From positions 1 through 33,649 of the forward strand of contig JADLBB010000278.1 of assembly GCA_020848055.1 (NCBI GenBank): a stretch of 33,649 bases of DNA, read 5' to 3'. Below are positions 6,657-13,885 of this stretch, piece after piece. Position 1 is the first letter of the stretch, and the number at the start of each line of letters is the position of its first letter. The translations under genes were made by a program, and so were the position numbers. Below the pieces are notes generated by a model. The model was given only the letters and a program-made list of their open reading frames with translations. It was not told the DNA's origin and searched no databases. Source of the stretch: Chloroflexota bacterium (GTDB taxonomy: Bacteria > Chloroflexota > Limnocylindria > QHBO01).

Positions 6657-6860
6657 TTAGGCGTCGATCACGACCTGGCGCTTGACGGTGATGCCGTGCT
6701 CCCTGATGAAGCGGTGCACGGTCGTCCGGTGGCGGCTGAGGATCCGAGCCGCGTCGGTGATGCTGCCCTCGGCCTCGACCAGCGCCTGCTCCACGCGGTC
6801 GTGGGTGAGCTCGTCGGGCTTCGTGCAGGCGTCGCAGTCGCTGTGCATCTCGGTCGTCAC
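6657..6860 (-). CDS. Fis-type helix-turn-helix protein heading the early operon
   Basis: This 67-aa protein consists almost entirely of a helix-turn-helix of the HTH_8/Fis type: ELTHDRVEQALVEAEGSITD followed by AARILSRHRTTVHRFIREHG, with the A-A-x3-L-x6-V-H-R pattern of the DNA-recognition helix. Two Cys and one His near the start (HSDCDAC) could bind a metal. The GTG at 6860 lies 6 bases after a putative -10 box, so the mRNA is probably leaderless; an ATG at 6848 is the alternative start. It is divergent from the HTH regulator at 6964 and is the first gene of the leftward early operon. Action as an early activator or an antagonist of that regulator is inference. Confidence 0.75.
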   Translation of the reverse strand: MTTEMHSDCDACTKPDELTHDRVEQALVEAEGSITDAARILSRHRTTVHRFIREHGITVKRQVVIDA

Positions 6861-6866
6861 GCCTCA

Positions 6867-6875
6867 ACAGTAGCA
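6867..6875 (-). promoter_or_regulatory. Putative extended -10 promoter of the early operon
   Basis: On the minus strand TGCTACTGT gives an extended -10 element (TGC plus TACTGT). The GTG start of the HTH gene follows the hexamer by 6 bases, placing the expected transcription start at or next to the start codon. No strong -35 is seen at the usual spacing. The same nine-base pattern, TGCTAC(A/T)GT, is found on the plus strand at 6947-6955. Confidence 0.5.
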
Positions 6876-6933
6876 GGAAACGCGACGAGCGTAGCAGTAG
6901 ATTCCACCATGCGCAAGGTACCTTCGGCTACAC

Positions 6934-6954
6934 CTGTTGCATGACGTGCTACAG
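6934..6954. promoter_or_regulatory. Imperfect palindrome, candidate operator
   Basis: CTGTTGCA (6934-6941) and TGCTACAG (6947-6954) are inverted repeats matching at 7 of 8 positions around a 5-base centre. The right arm overlaps the putative -10 box of the plus-strand regulator. Related half-sites occur across the 100-bp divergent region (ACAGTAGCA at 6867-6875 and GTAGCAGTA near 6891-6899), as expected for an operator bound by one of the two flanking HTH proteins. Confidence 0.5.
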
Positions 6955-6955
6955 T
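6947..6955 (+). promoter_or_regulatory. Putative extended -10 promoter of the plus-strand regulator
   Basis: TGCTACAGT provides a TGC-extended TACAGT -10 box. The ATG of the regulator (6964) follows the hexamer by 8 bases, so transcription would begin at or within a base or two of the start codon, giving a leaderless mRNA. A GGAG only three bases from the ATG is too close to work as a normal ribosome binding site. Confidence 0.5.
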
Positions 6956-6963
6956 ACGGAGCA

Positions 6964-7338
6964 ATGCTGGTGACAGAGCGCACCACACTTGCCGTGGAGC
7001 TCCAGGCAGTGATGGCGACCCGAGGCGCTACGGAGTGGTCGAAGATCCTCGACGTCGACCGGACCACCGTGCACAAGTGGTGGTCCGGTGATGCCTACCC
7101 GCGCGGCCGGCAGCTCGAGGCGATCGCACGCGAGGTCGGGATGCGCCTACGGTTCGTCCCCGACGCAGCCGAGGACGCTCCGACCTGGGCGCGTCAGCTG
7201 ACCGAGGAGGTCAAGCGCGAGATTCGCCGGGTCGCTCTGGGTCCTGACGAGCTCCCCGACGGCCAGTCGATCGTGGACCTCGTGATCGCACGTCTCGAAG
7301 CTCAGCGAGGACCTGACGGGCAGCTCGGCGACGAGTGA
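6964..7338 (+). CDS. HTH transcriptional regulator, candidate lysogeny repressor
   Basis: This 124-aa protein starts MLVTERTTLAVELQAVMATR. Residues of about 13-55 form a helix-turn-helix similar to the XRE/Cro-C1 type (GATEWSKILDVDRTTVHKWW, then YPRGRQLEAIAREVGMRLRF). The rest is helical (WARQLTEEVKREIRRVALGP) and may support dimerisation. A start 27 bases upstream (6937) is possible, but the ATG at 6964 sits directly after a putative -10 box. It is one of only two plus-strand genes, is transcribed divergently from the early operon, and lies next to palindromic sites, which is the classic layout of a phage repressor. Repressor function is inferred from that layout. Confidence 0.75.
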   Translation: MLVTERTTLAVELQAVMATRGATEWSKILDVDRTTVHKWWSGDAYPRGRQLEAIAREVGMRLRFVPDAAEDAPTWARQLTEEVKREIRRVALGPDELPDGQSIVDLVIARLEAQRGPDGQLGDE

Positions 7339-7657
7339 GCACAACTCCGGGGTGACGATGGCGCCACTCGCGCTGAACCTGCGTGACGATCACACCGATG
7401 AGGGCAGGGTTGACTCGGGTCACGAATCGCTCCAAGGCTCGGGAGCCCGATTCGTCGGCTGGGCCGGCCGGGGCACCATCAGATAATGCTTGCGGAGTTG
7501 GGTGGGGTCGAGTGCAGAGCGGGGGATTCTGGTGCAGATAGTCACCGAGGCCCGGCGCCGTCCTATCCCCGCCGTGCTGTCACGCTGGCGGGCGTCAACC
7601 GCACGCCGGGCCGATAGTCATATTGACGATCGCTGCTTATCAGCCGATTACTGAGCC
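7339..7657. other. Non-coding interval between regulator and PAP2 gene
   Basis: I find no convincing gene here on either strand. It contains an imperfect inverted repeat with outer arms CGAATCG (7423-7429) and CGATTCG (7448-7454) around a GGCTC/GAGCC core, possibly a terminator-like hairpin for the regulator or a protein-binding site. The last 35 bases hold the candidate promoter of the PAP2 gene. An integrase attachment site cannot be recognised from sequence alone and could be located here. Confidence 0.5.
7623..7651 (+). promoter_or_regulatory. Putative promoter of the PAP2 gene
   Basis: TTGACG (7623-7628) is a near-consensus -35 box. At a 17-base spacing it is followed by GATTAC (7646-7651), a moderate -10 match. 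The ATG at 7658 is 7 bases past the -10, again predicting a leaderless transcript. This would give the gene its own promoter, independent of the phage early and late operons, as is usual for lysogenic conversion genes. Confidence 0.45.
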
Positions 7658-8542
7658 ATGAGTGCGCTCGTCCCGAGCCGGAGCCGCCTGTACTTGGCCA
7701 TGGAGCGGCTGCTGCTGGTGTACCTCGCCGCCATCGCGCTGATCATGGTGCTCGGCGGCTATCGGATGACGCCCGACGTGTTCTTCGTCTTCGCCGGCAT
7801 CGCGGCGCTGCTGATGGGCCGCGGCTTCGCGTTCGTCCGGGACTGGTTCCCGCTGGTGGCGATCTTCCTCGCCTGGCAGACCATGCGCGGGATCGCCTGG
7901 CAGGCGGGCTTCACGGTCCAGTCGGATGCGCTGATCGCGGTCGAGCGCGCGATCCACCTCGGCGCGGTACCCACGGTTGTACTCCAGGACGCGCTGCGCG
8001 GGCCGGGCATCTCGCCGCTCGATGTATTCCTGGCCACGGTGTACCACGCCCACTTCCTGCTCCCACTGGCCCTCGGCTTCCTGCTGTGGCTCAGCTCGCG
8101 GCGGCTGTTCTATCGCTACATGGCGGTCCTGCTGGTCGTGTCGATCGTGCAGTTCGTCGTCGCGCTCCTGATGCCTGCCGCCCCGCCGCGCTTCGCCTAC
8201 CAGTTCGGTGAGGATCTCGGTGTCGCCGACGTGAGCCTCGAGGTCACCCAGGCATTCGGCTGGGGCGGGCTGAGCTGGGCGTACGCGAACATGATCGGCA
8301 ACCCGTATGCGGCGTTCCCTTCGCTCCACGCGGCCTACCCGGTCATCGCTCTGCTCACCGGGCGGCAGCGCTGGCCGTGGCTGACCTGGCCGTTCGTGAT
8401 CTACACCGCGACGGTCTGGTTCGCGATCGCGTACCTCGGCCACCACTACCTGATCGACGCCTACGCGGGCGCACTGCTGGCGCTCGGCGTATGGTGGGCC
8501 ATCGGCCGGTGGTTTATCCGGGATACACCACATCCTCGCTGA
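7658..8542 (+). CDS. PAP2-superfamily membrane enzyme (inositol phosphorylceramide synthase/lipid phosphotransferase-like)
   Basis: This 294-aa protein has about six hydrophobic segments and the catalytic signatures of the PAP2 superfamily: FPSLHAAYP (PSLHA at residues 221-225) and GHHYLID (261-267, with H263 and D267 forming the H-x3-D dyad). AAPPRF near 175-179 and VYHAHF near 128-133 point to the PAP2_3 / Aur1-like branch. Enzymes of this branch transfer or hydrolyse phosphate head groups on lipids, for example inositol phosphate. The active site is expected to face the outside of the membrane. The gene is on the strand opposite to all structural genes, has its own putative promoter, and overlaps the end of the PhoD gene tail-to-tail by 29 bp. 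It is probably a moron gene altering host envelope lipids; the substrate is not predictable. Confidence 0.85.
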   Translation: MSALVPSRSRLYLAMERLLLVYLAAIALIMVLGGYRMTPDVFFVFAGIAALLMGRGFAFVRDWFPLVAIFLAWQTMRGIAWQAGFTVQSDALIAVERAIHLGAVPTVVLQDALRGPGISPLDVFLATVYHAHFLLPLALGFLLWLSSRRLFYRYMAVLLVVSIVQFVVALLMPAAPPRFAYQFGEDLGVADVSLEVTQAFGWGGLSWAYANMIGNPYAAFPSLHAAYPVIALLTGRQRWPWLTWPFVIYTATVWFAIAYLGHHYLIDAYAGALLALGVWWAIGRWFIRDTPHPR

Positions 8543-9782
8543 ACTCCTCGGTCTCGTCGCTCGACGAGTCCACGCTGATGCCGGTCACCGTGACGGTGAT
8601 CTGGGACCCGGTGTCGGTGAAGGCGAGGATGCCGTATTGCTGTTGCTCGGCCTTGACGATGCCGGAGGTCCACGTCCCGTCGTTCGTCGTGAACCCCGCG
8701 TCGAGGGCCGCGAGCTGCGCGGTGGGAATGCCGCCCGGCGCATTGGTCCCATCGTCGAAGGCGAGGAAGTGGTTGTCGCCGTGGACCATGAACAGGCGAT
8801 CCTTCTTGCCCAGCGTGGTGAACTCGCCGATGAGCTCGTCGCGCTCGGTGGAGAAGCTGCCCCAGGTGATCGAGTCGTCGCCGTTCCACGGCGAGCCGCA
8901 GAAGATGACGATGCACGGCTCGGTCGCGTTGTCCACGATGTCGAGCGCCCACGCCTTCTGCGTCGCTCCCAGCATCGTCTTGGAGCTGTTGTCGGTCGAG
9001 CCATTGGTCGAGCGGTACGAGCGAACGTCGAGGATGATGAAGCGCACCCGGCCGATGACGTAGGTGTGGTAGATGCCCTCATCGTCGGGCAGGGTCCAGT
9101 GCGGGACGTGGGTGCGATACACCGCCTGAGCGGCGGGCTTCGAGGCGGACCCGGCGTGCGAGTCGTTGGGGCCGAAGTCGTGATCGTCCCAGTGGTAGTC
9201 CATCCAGCCCTGCTCGTGCAGCAGCCGCTGCCTGGAGGCCGCCATCACGTCGTTGTAGGCGTTGCGGAACGACGTCTGGTTGTTCGAGCCGATGTCGCGG
9301 TAGTGGCGGTCGCCCATGTGCACGCCGCCGATCAGCTCTCCGGACTCCAGGCGCGCGCGGATGACATCGAAGGTCGGCGCATTGCTCACGTCGTCGTCCA
9401 CGTACTCGCCGCCGGAATGGCCGGCGCACGAGGCCGCCCAGATGGCGAAGTCGTATGCCGTGCCCACGGTCGGGAAGGTGCGGAACGTGCCGGTCACGTC
9501 GGACCCGGCGAAGCCGTAGTAGTAGCGCGTGTCGGGCGACAGGGCGGGCAGGTCGAACTTCCACACGTCGTCGCTGCCCTCGGTGCCGACGACGGTCGAG
9601 AAGCCGGACAGGTCGGAGCTGGTCGAGTAGCGCAGCGTGACGGCCGAGGCGTCGGTCGATCGCGCGAGCACCGTGGCCGCGGAGTCCGAGACGTTGCCGG
9701 CCCACACCCATGAGACGGTGATGGCCGGGGGCTCGACCGGGGTGTAGCCGGCCTGGCCCCCGGAGTGGCCCCAGCGTCTCAC
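8514..9782 (-). CDS. PhoD-like alkaline phosphatase/phosphodiesterase in the tail module
   Basis: This 422-aa protein has an N-terminal beta-sandwich of the PhoD_N/fibronectin type (residues of about 20-103, SWVWAGNVSD to TRYYYGFAGSDVTGTFRTFP). The metallophosphatase domain follows, with AASC (116-119), MGDRHY (156-161), WDDHDFGPN (198-206), LDVRSYR (251-257) and VHGDNH (333-338), the metal-binding and phosphate-binding series of PhoD. Cellular PhoD enzymes are secreted and cleave phosphodiesters including teichoic acids. This one has no signal peptide and follows the tail-tip genes, so it is more likely a virion or tail-tip enzyme acting on cell-surface polymers. The start is a GTG at 9782 overlapping the previous stop (GTGA); sequence upstream in this frame is a shadow of the neighbour. 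Confidence 0.8.
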   Translation of the reverse strand: MRRWGHSGGQAGYTPVEPPAITVSWVWAGNVSDSAATVLARSTDASAVTLRYSTSSDLSGFSTVVGTEGSDDVWKFDLPALSPDTRYYYGFAGSDVTGTFRTFPTVGTAYDFAIWAASCAGHSGGEYVDDDVSNAPTFDVIRARLESGELIGGVHMGDRHYRDIGSNNQTSFRNAYNDVMAASRQRLLHEQGWMDYHWDDHDFGPNDSHAGSASKPAAQAVYRTHVPHWTLPDDEGIYHTYVIGRVRFIILDVRSYRSTNGSTDNSSKTMLGATQKAWALDIVDNATEPCIVIFCGSPWNGDDSITWGSFSTERDELIGEFTTLGKKDRLFMVHGDNHFLAFDDGTNAPGGIPTAQLAALDAGFTTNDGTWTSGIVKAEQQQYGILAFTDTGSQITVTVTGISVDSSSDETEEFSEDVVYPG

Positions 9783-10642
9783 GCCGACAGCGGGAAGGGA
9801 TCGATCGCCAGCGCCGTGCCCTCGCGGAACCACGGCACCGCGATCGTAGTCCGGTTGCCCATCGTCGCGGCGCAGGTCGCGAACAGCCACACGTTGTTGG
9901 CCGCGGTGCTCATCGTCTTCGCCCCGATGAACGACCACGAGAAGCCGTCGCGCGAGGCGAACGCGCGATAGATAAGACCCGATCGGTCGATTCGCAGGAA
10001 CCATCCGCTCATCGCCGTCATGCCCGTCCCGGTTTCGCCGAGCACGTTGCTGCCATCCCAACCGATGAGCCGGATCTGGTTGCTCGTCTCGGTGTCGAGG
10101 TGCACGCCTATCGTCTGGCCGGTGGTCCCGGCATACGGCCTGCCGTCGTTGTCGTTGACGGCGATGCCGATGTGCGACTCGTTGTTCGTAGAGGGCAGGT
10201 CGAAGGCCGTCGAGATGTAGGTGACGATGCACTTCCCGTCAGGCAGGGTGTAGTCCTGCTTGAGCTCCACCGAATCGCCGGACGAGGTACCGATCATCAT
10301 CAGCAGCCAGCCGGCGCGCGTGGCCACGTCGTAGATACCGGCCCCGCTGCCGGCCATGAGCGACGCCGTGCCCGACGACCCATCGACGGCGGTGAATGGG
10401 CTGATGCTGCCGGCGAACTCGGCGTCACAGCCGCCGGCCGGCGCCGGTGAGTTGAGGAGGTCCGGGATGGTCAGGCCCCCACCACCACTCGGCGCGTACT
10501 CCAGCGCCGTCGCTCCCGAGTTGACCTTGAGAATCTGGCCGGCCGTGCCGATGGCAAGCCGTGACGGTGCGCCCGATGCCCCGCCCTGGATGATGTCACC
10601 GGCGGCGGTCATCGGGTTTTTCATGAGCGGTACGTCGGCCAT
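9779..10642 (-). CDS. Minor tail/receptor-binding-like protein
   Basis: This 287-aa protein starts MADVPLMKNPMTAAGDIIQG and contains the GGASGAPSRLAIGTAGQILK pattern seen near the N-terminus of many phage tail-fibre and tail-spike proteins. After a glycine stretch, the C-terminal 220 residues look like a lectin/laminin-G-type beta sandwich (SGWFLRIDRSGLIYRAFASR followed by DGFSWSFIGAKTM). It lies between the 926-aa tail-tip protein and the PhoD-like phosphatase, so host-surface binding is the likely job. The specific receptor is unknown, and family membership is inferred from patterns. Confidence 0.65.
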   Translation of the reverse strand: MADVPLMKNPMTAAGDIIQGGASGAPSRLAIGTAGQILKVNSGATALEYAPSGGGGLTIPDLLNSPAPAGGCDAEFAGSISPFTAVDGSSGTASLMAGSGAGIYDVATRAGWLLMMIGTSSGDSVELKQDYTLPDGKCIVTYISTAFDLPSTNNESHIGIAVNDNDGRPYAGTTGQTIGVHLDTETSNQIRLIGWDGSNVLGETGTGMTAMSGWFLRIDRSGLIYRAFASRDGFSWSFIGAKTMSTAANNVWLFATCAATMGNRTTIAVPWFREGTALAIDPFPLSA

Positions 10643-10654
10643 CGGTTCGTCCTC

Positions 10655-13435
10655 CTAGCTGAAGGTGTACGGGCGCAGGAAGTACGTCCCGTTCTCTGAG
10701 TCGCGCATGAGGGCGGCCTCCTCGCCCGAGGTCACCCCGGCGTCGTTGAAGTACGGCAGCCCGTCGCCATCGATGCCCCACTTCGAGGTGATCGAGACCT
10801 CCACGCTGTCAGGGTCTTCGTCGTCGTAGGTCGGCGTGCCGGCATCGACGGTGAAGGCCGTCCCGGTGTCGTCGGTGTCCTCGGCCGGAGTGCCCGGATA
10901 GGACCCGTAGACGTTCGTGCCGCCGTCGTAGGTGAACAACGACACGACCAGCGCCTCGCCGCTGCCGGGCGCGTCAGGCGCGATGTCCCCAGGCCAGATC
11001 ACCGATTCGGGCCAGGTGATCGTGCTGCTCCCGTCGCCGATGATCTTCAGCGTCATCCAGGCGGCTTCACCGTCGGAGGCCCCGTCGAGGCTGACGGTCA
11101 GGTTCGCGCCGAGGGTGCCCTCGTGGTCGGAGCCATCGCCGAAGTCGAACGTCTCGGTGGCGCCCATGGTGCCGTGATCGACGACCGTGGCTCCGGTGCC
11201 GAGGCCAGACACGATGGCGGCCAGCGCCGCGCGCACGTCGCGGACCGTGCTCGGTAGGCCGATCTCGGTCGGGTCGGGGACCTCGATGTCCGAGTCGTTG
11301 AAGTAGTGCTCCCCGTCGTCGGACAGCAAGCCAGCCTCGACGGTCGATCCGGTCGGGACGTAAGTGCCCGGGTCGCCATAGTCGCCCTGCCCTTGGCGCA
11401 CCGTCGTCAGCGGATCGTCACCCACGGTCCCGCTGCCAGTCAGCTCGACCCAGGAGTTCAGCGACGTGGTTGTGACGTCGTCCTCGGGCAGGTCGCTTTC
11501 GGCGGTGTCCCGGAAGCTGATGGCGGCGCCGGTCCCGCCACCGGTCGGCGCGGTATGCAGAACGCCGTACTCGATGACCAGGTAATCGTCCTCGTCGGCC
11601 GAGGCGTACCCAGTGAACGATCCGCCCCACGAACGGTTGACGTGGGTGGGCTGCGCAGCGAGGTTGACGTCCCCGGTGCAGTCGCCGACGTTCCACAGGG
11701 TGGCGACGAAGCCGGTGCCCTCACGGTAGATCCGGCCGCACGTCTCCAGCCGATGGTTCTGGGCGCCCTCGCTGATGCCGGTGCCGTTGCGCGCATTCGC
11801 ACGGTTCTGGCCCCGCACGGTGCCGCCGCTCTGGATCAGCGACGTGATGCCGGCGTGGCCCAGCCGGACCACGTAGCCGCGAATGGCGACGTCGCCGACC
11901 GCGGCATTGACGGCTGACCAGGACACCGAGCCGTTGACCGAGCTCTGCGGCTCGGGGTCCATCATGAAGTACTCGAACGCCGCGCCGTTGTCGTCCTCCC
12001 AGGCAGCGTCGATGTTGCCCAGCCCGAGGTCCGGCGCCGCCAGCTGCTCCGGCATGTCGTCGTGCTCGCCCGACTGGTGATCGGTGTGGTAGAGCCGGAC
12101 GCTGTTGCCCTCGGCAGGCGTCGTCGGTGGTCGGGGCCCGCAGCACATCTCCGAGCCACTGCCCGGTGCGCCCTCGCCACCCATCCCACCGTCGCCGCCC
12201 GGCTCGCTCGACGCGTCGTTGTACTCGCACACCACCCGCAGCGAGCGGTGGGCATCCTCGGTCGTGGCGTCGTGGGCGCCGGGCACGAGCTCGACGCGCA
12301 GGCCGATGAGTCGCACGTCCTCGTCGATCCCGCCGGCGTCGAGCGTGTGCAGGTCGCCGGGCACCAGGTGCTTCCACGGCAGATAGCGCCCGTTCGCCTC
12401 GTCGTCGCCGGGCGTGATCTCGACCTCGCGCGCGACGGTGCGGGCGTGCTGCCGGCGCAGGAACTCCAGCCCGACGCGCTCCAGCATGTCGGGGTCGTCG
12501 CTGTCGCGGTACTCGATCGCCGCCATCCGTCCCGGCCCCGAGCTGTAGCCGGGGTCGGCGACGGTGACGTAGGTGGCGTTGGCTCCCTCGACGCTGACGT
12601 GGGTGTACGGCTCGTCCTCACCCTGCTCCTCGAGGTCGGTCAGGATGTTGCTGAAGACGTCGGCCTCGGCGGTGATGCGGACCTTGCCGGCGCCGAAGGT
12701 GGCCGAGGTGCGGTCGATCCCGAACGAGGTCGTGCCGAAGCCGTTGTAGGCATCGACCTGGAAGTCGAAGCGCTCGACCAGGTACATGTCGCCGGCCTGC
12801 GCCAGGCGCTGGTACAGGTTCCAGGCGTCGGCGTTCGTGTTGATCTCGAAGAAGCGGTCCTCGGCCAGCGAGACCCAGGTGTTGCCGTCGGAGTCGACGG
12901 TGCGCGTGGCGGTCCAGTCGATCGGCGACAGCGGGGTGCCGACGTGGTTCTGCCCTTCCTCGACGCCGCGGGTCATGATCGCGCCCGGCGGCTGCTGCCT
13001 CCACTGCCAGCGGCCCGGGACGTTCGACGAGCCGCGCTCAGCCGATGCCGGCGGCGAGGGTGCAGACGGCACCTCGAGCAGGCGCGCGTGCTGGAACAGC
13101 GACAGGATGCCGAGCCCGCCGACGTGGATGATCTCGTTGACCTCGCCGTTCTGCGACAGCACCGTCGTGTGCGACGGCCCGAGGCGCACGGTCAGGTCGA
13201 CCGGATCGGTCTGGATGGCCGGGAAGGTCACCGTCACCCAGCGCCCGGCCTGGAGCAGGTTCGACGGATCGTCGTGGCGGTTGACCCGGATGTCGATCGC
13301 GTTGAAGCCGTGCGTCGACAGGATCGACGTCGCCTCGAAGGAGATGAGCCGATCGATCGTGCCGAGCGCCGTGGCGCTCCCGCCGGCGACCGGGGGATCG
13401 TCCCTCTCGTAGACGGTGAGGACGACGACGGCCAT
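10655..13435 (-). CDS. Large tail-tip protein (Tal-like) with C-terminal adhesin-type domains
   Basis: This 926-aa protein lies where the tail-associated (Tal) protein is expected, directly after the distal tail gene. The N-terminal 400 residues are mixed alpha/beta (AIDIRVNRHDDPSNLLQAGR, YLVERFDFQVDAYNGFGTTS, LEFLRRQHARTVAREVEITP) and resemble Gp37-like or hub proteins of actinophages. A Gly/Ser/Glu linker follows near residues 410-435. The C-terminal half is beta-rich and contains a module common at phage tail-fibre ends (WMTLKIIGDGSSTITWPESV, WPGDIAPDAPGSG). Two NDSDI/NDAGV-type segments near the end resemble each other. I see no clear peptidase or muramidase motif. Confidence 0.7.
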   Translation of the reverse strand: MAVVVLTVYERDDPPVAGGSATALGTIDRLISFEATSILSTHGFNAIDIRVNRHDDPSNLLQAGRWVTVTFPAIQTDPVDLTVRLGPSHTTVLSQNGEVNEIIHVGGLGILSLFQHARLLEVPSAPSPPASAERGSSNVPGRWQWRQQPPGAIMTRGVEEGQNHVGTPLSPIDWTATRTVDSDGNTWVSLAEDRFFEINTNADAWNLYQRLAQAGDMYLVERFDFQVDAYNGFGTTSFGIDRTSATFGAGKVRITAEADVFSNILTDLEEQGEDEPYTHVSVEGANATYVTVADPGYSSGPGRMAAIEYRDSDDPDMLERVGLEFLRRQHARTVAREVEITPGDDEANGRYLPWKHLVPGDLHTLDAGGIDEDVRLIGLRVELVPGAHDATTEDAHRSLRVVCEYNDASSEPGGDGGMGGEGAPGSGSEMCCGPRPPTTPAEGNSVRLYHTDHQSGEHDDMPEQLAAPDLGLGNIDAAWEDDNGAAFEYFMMDPEPQSSVNGSVSWSAVNAAVGDVAIRGYVVRLGHAGITSLIQSGGTVRGQNRANARNGTGISEGAQNHRLETCGRIYREGTGFVATLWNVGDCTGDVNLAAQPTHVNRSWGGSFTGYASADEDDYLVIEYGVLHTAPTGGGTGAAISFRDTAESDLPEDDVTTTSLNSWVELTGSGTVGDDPLTTVRQGQGDYGDPGTYVPTGSTVEAGLLSDDGEHYFNDSDIEVPDPTEIGLPSTVRDVRAALAAIVSGLGTGATVVDHGTMGATETFDFGDGSDHEGTLGANLTVSLDGASDGEAAWMTLKIIGDGSSTITWPESVIWPGDIAPDAPGSGEALVVSLFTYDGGTNVYGSYPGTPAEDTDDTGTAFTVDAGTPTYDDEDPDSVEVSITSKWGIDGDGLPYFNDAGVTSGEEAALMRDSENGTYFLRPYTFS

Positions 13436-13438
13436 GTG

Positions 13439-13885
13439 CTACGAACCCGAGCCGGAGGTATCCCAGTCGGGCGATTCGTACGACTCGAAGACCACCGTGC
13501 ACTCGGCGAACTCCGGCACCACCGGGCGCTCGTACTGGCCGAAGGCCCGGCAGTCCAGCGTGCGCACCGAGCCGTCCTCGAGGGTCTCGACCAGATTGCC
13601 GTGGTTCGTGGGCTGGAAGCGCGTCTCGAAGTCGGTGAGGTAGGTGCGCAGCGAGCTGCGCGGATCCAGAGCTGCCGGGTCAGCTTGGACCATGCCGACG
13701 TAGAAGATGCGCCGGCGGTGCAGGCGCCGCGGCCGGGCGAAGACGCCCGGGACCTGGGCCGGCGTCTGATCCTCGCCGATGTACTCCAGCTCCTCGTGGT
13801 CGTGCTGCAGGAAGATGCCCTGGGTGGGGCTGGCGTTCAGCCCGAAGCTGTTCCAGGTCGAGTCGATGACGACGACGCCGCTCAT
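13439..13885 (-). CDS. Distal tail protein-like (Dit)
   Basis: This 148-aa protein starts MSGVVVIDSTWNSFGLNASP. It has a central basic segment (RPRRLHRRRIFYVGMVQADP) and beta-rich flanks (ECTVVFESYESPDWDTS). It sits immediately after the tape measure gene, with a 4-bp overlap at 13882-13885, and before the Tal-like gene, the usual position of Dit, which forms the hub joining tail tube and tip. The identification relies mainly on gene order; the sequence alone is not diagnostic. Confidence 0.55.
   Translation of the reverse strand: MSGVVVIDSTWNSFGLNASPTQGIFLQHDHEELEYIGEDQTPAQVPGVFARPRRLHRRRIFYVGMVQADPAALDPRSSLRTYLTDFETRFQPTNHGNLVETLEDGSVRTLDCRAFGQYERPVVPEFAECTVVFESYESPDWDTSGSGS

Noticed and set aside
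6937..6963. Upstream start for the plus-strand regulator
   Set aside because: The extra nine residues are encoded by the palindrome and putative -10 box, so the start at 6964 is preferred.
7211..7435. Minus-strand frame overlapping the end of the regulator
   Set aside because: Part of it reads like a protein, but its second half is the antisense of the regulator and there is no ribosome binding site or coupled neighbour.
7440..7490. Possible tRNA 3' end (GATTCG followed by GGGGCACCA)
   Set aside because: No matching acceptor, D or anticodon stems can be formed upstream, so the resemblance is local chance.
7640..8533. Long minus-strand open frame across the PAP2 gene
   Set aside because: Its translation is almost entirely Arg/Glu/His/Gln-rich, typical of the antisense of a GC-rich membrane protein gene, while the plus strand carries exact PAP2 motifs.
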